A DNA stretch of 9,803 nt from JBCAXA01 sp039183535. GTDB taxonomy: Bacteria; Pseudomonadota; Gammaproteobacteria; Steroidobacterales; Woeseiaceae. The stretch spans positions 1 to 9,803 of the forward strand of contig JBCDBO010000111.1 in NCBI GenBank assembly GCA_039183535.1, in the 5' to 3' direction. The position numbers were made by a program, and so were the translations under genes. Shown piece by piece: positions 7,434 through 9,803 of this stretch; the first letter of the stretch is position 1, and each line of letters begins with the position of its first letter. The notes under the pieces are model-generated. The model was not told where the DNA came from, searched no databases, and saw nothing but the letters and a program-made list of their open reading frames with translations.

Positions 7434-7522
7434 CGGCACGGACTGGTCAGCGGATCGACCCCCCGGATTCTACCCGGATAGCGTAGACTTGGCGCCTCGA
7501 AATTGTCACCTGCGTCAGTGCT
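7434..7522. promoter_or_regulatory. divergent intergenic region between prmC and cbs
   Basis: These 89 bases must hold the promoters for both prmC-ppiB and the cbs pair. On the minus strand, TAGAAT (complement of 7467-7472) matches five of six positions of a sigma-70 -10 box and would give a leader of about 25-30 bases to ATG 7433. The matching -35 is poor. On the plus strand only a weak TAGACT (7484-7489) is seen. CCCGGAT occurs twice, at 7462-7468 and 7473-7479, an 11-base spacing that fits one helical turn. No A/T-rich palindrome like the one at 16-46 is present, so there is no visual evidence that the same repressor controls this promoter. Confidence 0.35.
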
Positions 7523-8908
7523 ATGCAAGTCTTCGGCAACATTCTGGACATGGTCGGCCGTACGCCAATGCTCGAGGTAAGCCGGCTGGATACCGGACCG
7601 TGCCAGCTGTTTTTGAAGCTCGAGTTGATGAACCCCGGTGGCTCGATCAAAGATCGGATTGCGATGTCGATGATTGACGAAGCAGAACGTCGCGGCGATC
7701 TTAAACCGGGCGCGACGATAGTCGAGGCGACTGCCGGCAACACCGGCCTCGGATTGGCCTTGGTCGCGCGGCAACGCGGTTACCGCTTGATTCTCGTTAT
7801 CCCAGACAAAATGAGCCAGGAGAAGATTTTTAATCTTCGCGCGATGGGTGCGGAGGTCGTCTTGACACGATCCGATGTGGCCAAGGGCCATCCGGAGTAC
7901 TACCAAGATCTGGGCCAGCGCATTGCGGAGGAATCGGGCGGCTACTTTATCAATCAGTTTGCGAATCCGGATAATCCGCTGGCGCATGAGCGTACGACCG
8001 CCCCGGAGATCGATGAGCAAATGGGCGGCGATCTCGATGCCATTGTCGTTGGTGTTGGTTCGAGCGGAACGATTACCGGACTTTCGCGGTACTTCACCCA
8101 ACAATCGCGGCCGGTCGATCTTGTCCTCGCCGATCCCGAGGGCTCGGTTCTGGCTGACTACATCGCGACTGGCGATGTCGGTACGAAAGGCAGTTGGTTG
8201 GTCGAGGGTATCGGTGAGGATTTTATTCCCGATATTGCCGACTTTTCCGCGGTTGCTAAGGCCTACTCCATTACCGACCGGGAGTCTTTCACCGCGGCTC
8301 GGGAGTTACTTAAGACGGAAGGTCTGCTTGCCGGTTCGTCATCCGGTACGTTGTTGGCGGCGGCCTTAAAGTACTGCCAAGAGCAGACCGAACCAAAGCG
8401 TGTTGTCGCGTTCGCCTGCGACACCGGCAACAAGTACTTATCGAAACTCTACAACGATTACTGGCTCGAAGATCAAGGGCTCGTCGATGCCGAGACGACC
8501 GGCGATCTCACCGATTTGATCGGGCGTCGCCACGATCGTGCAGCAACGATTACCGTCGGGCCAAACGATGTACTGACCACGGCCCACAATCGCTTGCGCA
8601 ATGCCGGCATCTCGCAACTGCCCGTTATGGACGACGGTACTCTGGTGGGTGTCTTGACCGAGGACGACATCATTCGCTATGCCTTCGGGCATCCGGAGCT
8701 GCTGAACTCGCCGGTACGCGATGCCATGCAAGCGACGTTCGTGCGTTTGCAACACGACGAGTCAATCAACAACCTTGTCGCCTTACTGCAGGTGCGTACC
8801 TGCGCGGCCATTTTGAATGGCGATACGTTCCTTGGCCTCGTAACGCGGGCCGATGTCCTAAACCACCTTCGCAAACAGATGTCCGGTGCAGCGATACCGG
8901 TGCCTTAG
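7523..8908 (+). CDS. cbs: cystathionine beta-synthase with C-terminal CBS-domain pair
   Basis: This PLP enzyme condenses homocysteine with serine to cystathionine, the first step of reverse transsulfuration. It has 461 residues. The catalytic fold (about 1-325) has NPGGSIKDR (37-45) with the PLP lysine Lys43, TAGNTG (70-75), GVGSSGTITG (177-186) binding the PLP phosphate, GSSSG (271-275), and DTGNKYLSKLYND (300-312), which separates CBS from plain O-acetylserine sulfhydrylases. Two CBS repeats follow (about 333-385 and 395-452), which in the family bind adenosyl ligands and can regulate activity. Whether this one responds to SAM cannot be told by eye. There is no N-terminal heme domain, as expected for bacteria. 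ATG 7523 gives the standard N-terminus (NILDMVGRTP), but no Shine-Dalgarno is visible. The next gene begins 17 bases after the stop. Confidence 0.94.
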   Translation: MQVFGNILDMVGRTPMLEVSRLDTGPCQLFLKLELMNPGGSIKDRIAMSMIDEAERRGDLKPGATIVEATAGNTGLGLALVARQRGYRLILVIPDKMSQEKIFNLRAMGAEVVLTRSDVAKGHPEYYQDLGQRIAEESGGYFINQFANPDNPLAHERTTAPEIDEQMGGDLDAIVVGVGSSGTITGLSRYFTQQSRPVDLVLADPEGSVLADYIATGDVGTKGSWLVEGIGEDFIPDIADFSAVAKAYSITDRESFTAARELLKTEGLLAGSSSGTLLAAALKYCQEQTEPKRVVAFACDTGNKYLSKLYNDYWLEDQGLVDAETTGDLTDLIGRRHDRAATITVGPNDVLTTAHNRLRNAGISQLPVMDDGTLVGVLTEDDIIRYAFGHPELLNSPVRDAMQATFVRLQHDESINNLVALLQVRTCAAILNGDTFLGLVTRADVLNHLRKQMSGAAIPVP

Positions 8909-8925
8909 TTCAATCAGGATTACGG

Positions 8926-9803
8926 ATGAGTCAACGCAAGTTACGTTTTGCTAGCCAAACGATTCATGGCGGCCAATCGCCCGACCCGAGTACCGGTGCG
9001 ATCATGCCGCCGATCTACCAGACATCGACCTATGTCCAGTCAAGTCCGGGTGTGCACCAGGGCTTTGAGTATTCGCGTACCCATAACCCGACGCGATTTG
9101 CGTGGGAGCGATGTGTCGCTGTCTTGGAAGAGGGAAGCCGCGGGTTCGCATTTGCTTCGGGTATGGCGGCGATCGCAACGATTCTTGAGATGGTTGATGC
9201 CGGCTCGCACATCGTCGCCGGCGATGATTTGTACGGCGGTTCGGTTCGCTTGTTCGACCGGGTTCGGGCGCGTACCGCGGATCTTAAATTCGATTACGTT
9301 GACACGACCGATCTCGATGCCGTGCGTGCAGCGTTGCGGCCTGAGACGAAAGTGCTCTGGGTTGAGACCCCCAGTAACCCGCTGCTCAAGCTGACGGATA
9401 TTGCGGCTGTCGCTGAGCTCGCCCACGCAGTCGGTGCCATGCTCGTAGTCGACAACACGTTTGCGACCCCGTGGGGGCAACGACCACTGACCTTGGGCGC
9501 AGACATTGTCATGCATTCGGCAACCAAGTTCTTGAACGGCCACTCCGATATGGTCGGTGGCATCGCCATTACCGACGACGACGAGATCGCAGAATCGTTG
9601 GCGTTTTTGCAAAACTCAGCGGGCGGTGTCGCCGGTCCGTTTGACAGTTTCTTAGCGCTACGCGGCGTGAAAACACTCGATATTCGCATGGAGCGCCACA
9701 ATGCGAGTGCGCATGCCATCGCCGAGTGGCTGGAGAATGACGCGCGCGTTGAGTCGGTCGTCTATCCGGGCCTCGCCAGCCATCCGCAATACGCGCTCGC
9801 CAA
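8926..9803 (+). CDS. cystathionine gamma-lyase / gamma-synthase family PLP enzyme, 3' end cut by the window
   Basis: The reading frame is open from ATG 8926 to the edge: 292 complete codons of an expected 380-400. It is a trans-sulfuration (Cys/Met metabolism) fold-type I PLP enzyme: TIHGGQSPDPSTGAIMPPIY near the N-terminus, YSRTHNPT (49-56) with the Tyr49 and Arg51 that reach the neighbouring subunit's PLP, ASGMAA (77-82), DLYGGS (101-106) with the ring-stacking Tyr103, VDNTFATP (175-182) with Asp176, and SATKFLNGHSD (198-208) with the PLP lysine Lys201. AGGA (8916-8919) lies 6 bases before the ATG. The tight link to cbs favours cystathionine gamma-lyase (cystathionine to cysteine, 2-oxobutyrate and ammonia) over cystathionine gamma-synthase (MetB). 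The C-terminal residues that help separate these are beyond the edge, so no symbol is given. Confidence 0.88.
   Translation, partial: MSQRKLRFASQTIHGGQSPDPSTGAIMPPIYQTSTYVQSSPGVHQGFEYSRTHNPTRFAWERCVAVLEEGSRGFAFASGMAAIATILEMVDAGSHIVAGDDLYGGSVRLFDRVRARTADLKFDYVDTTDLDAVRAALRPETKVLWVETPSNPLLKLTDIAAVAELAHAVGAMLVVDNTFATPWGQRPLTLGADIVMHSATKFLNGHSDMVGGIAITDDDEIAESLAFLQNSAGGVAGPFDSFLALRGVKTLDIRMERHNASAHAIAEWLENDARVESVVYPGLASHPQYALA

Noticed and set aside
7430..8104. 224-residue minus-strand open frame spanning the prmC/cbs gap and the 5' part of cbs
   Set aside because: It is antisense to the conserved PLP domain of cbs, has no recognisable motif, and would remove the only intergenic space for the divergent promoters.
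8948..9394. 148-residue plus-strand open frame near the right edge
   Set aside because: It is out of frame with the clear PLP-enzyme reading frame from 8926, and its translation is Arg-rich noise.
1..9803. Mobile element, phage, defence or toxin-antitoxin system
   Set aside because: Every gene is a recognisable metabolic or housekeeping type, packed end to end. I saw no transposase, integrase, terminal repeats or abrupt composition change apart from the 31-base A/T tract.

Overview
This window reads as a compact chromosomal locus for sulfur amino acid and one-carbon metabolism from a GC-rich proteobacterium. It is most likely a gammaproteobacterium: MetF, MetH, PpiB and PrmC all match my recollection of the Escherichia coli proteins closely, in sequence and in length. 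Coding density is very high, genes overlap or nearly touch, and I see no mobile element, tRNA, rRNA, CRISPR array or phage gene.

Left block (about 16-6081, + strand). A tract of pure A/T with palindromes leads directly into an ArsR-type repressor fused to a methyltransferase-like domain. This architecture matches SahR, the S-adenosylhomocysteine (SAH) sensing repressor of the SAM cycle. It is followed, with overlaps or tiny gaps, by metF (5,10-methylenetetrahydrofolate reductase), metH (cobalamin-dependent methionine synthase, full length with its activation domain) and a BioY-family membrane protein. The four genes look like one transcription unit. MetF makes methyltetrahydrofolate, MetH uses it to methylate homocysteine, and the repressor would adjust both to SAH level. 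The BioY-like gene is the unexpected member. It starts inside the end of metH and lacks the Asp I expect in the family's C-terminal motif.

Middle block (6097-7433, - strand). ppiB (cytoplasmic cyclophilin) and prmC (release factor glutamine methyltransferase) overlap by four bases and are transcribed towards bioY. Only 15 bases separate the convergent stop codons, and no convincing terminator is visible.

Right block (7523-9803, + strand). A cystathionine beta-synthase with a C-terminal CBS-domain pair is followed after 17 bases by a cystathionine gamma-lyase/gamma-synthase family enzyme that is cut by the window edge. Together they most likely form a reverse transsulfuration pair that converts homocysteine to cysteine. 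The locus would therefore hold both fates of homocysteine: remethylation on the left and transsulfuration on the right.

I do not see an undescribed multi-gene system. The points most worth a second look are the A/T-only palindromic tract over the repressor's start codon, the repressor fusion itself, and the atypical BioY-like gene in a methionine operon.
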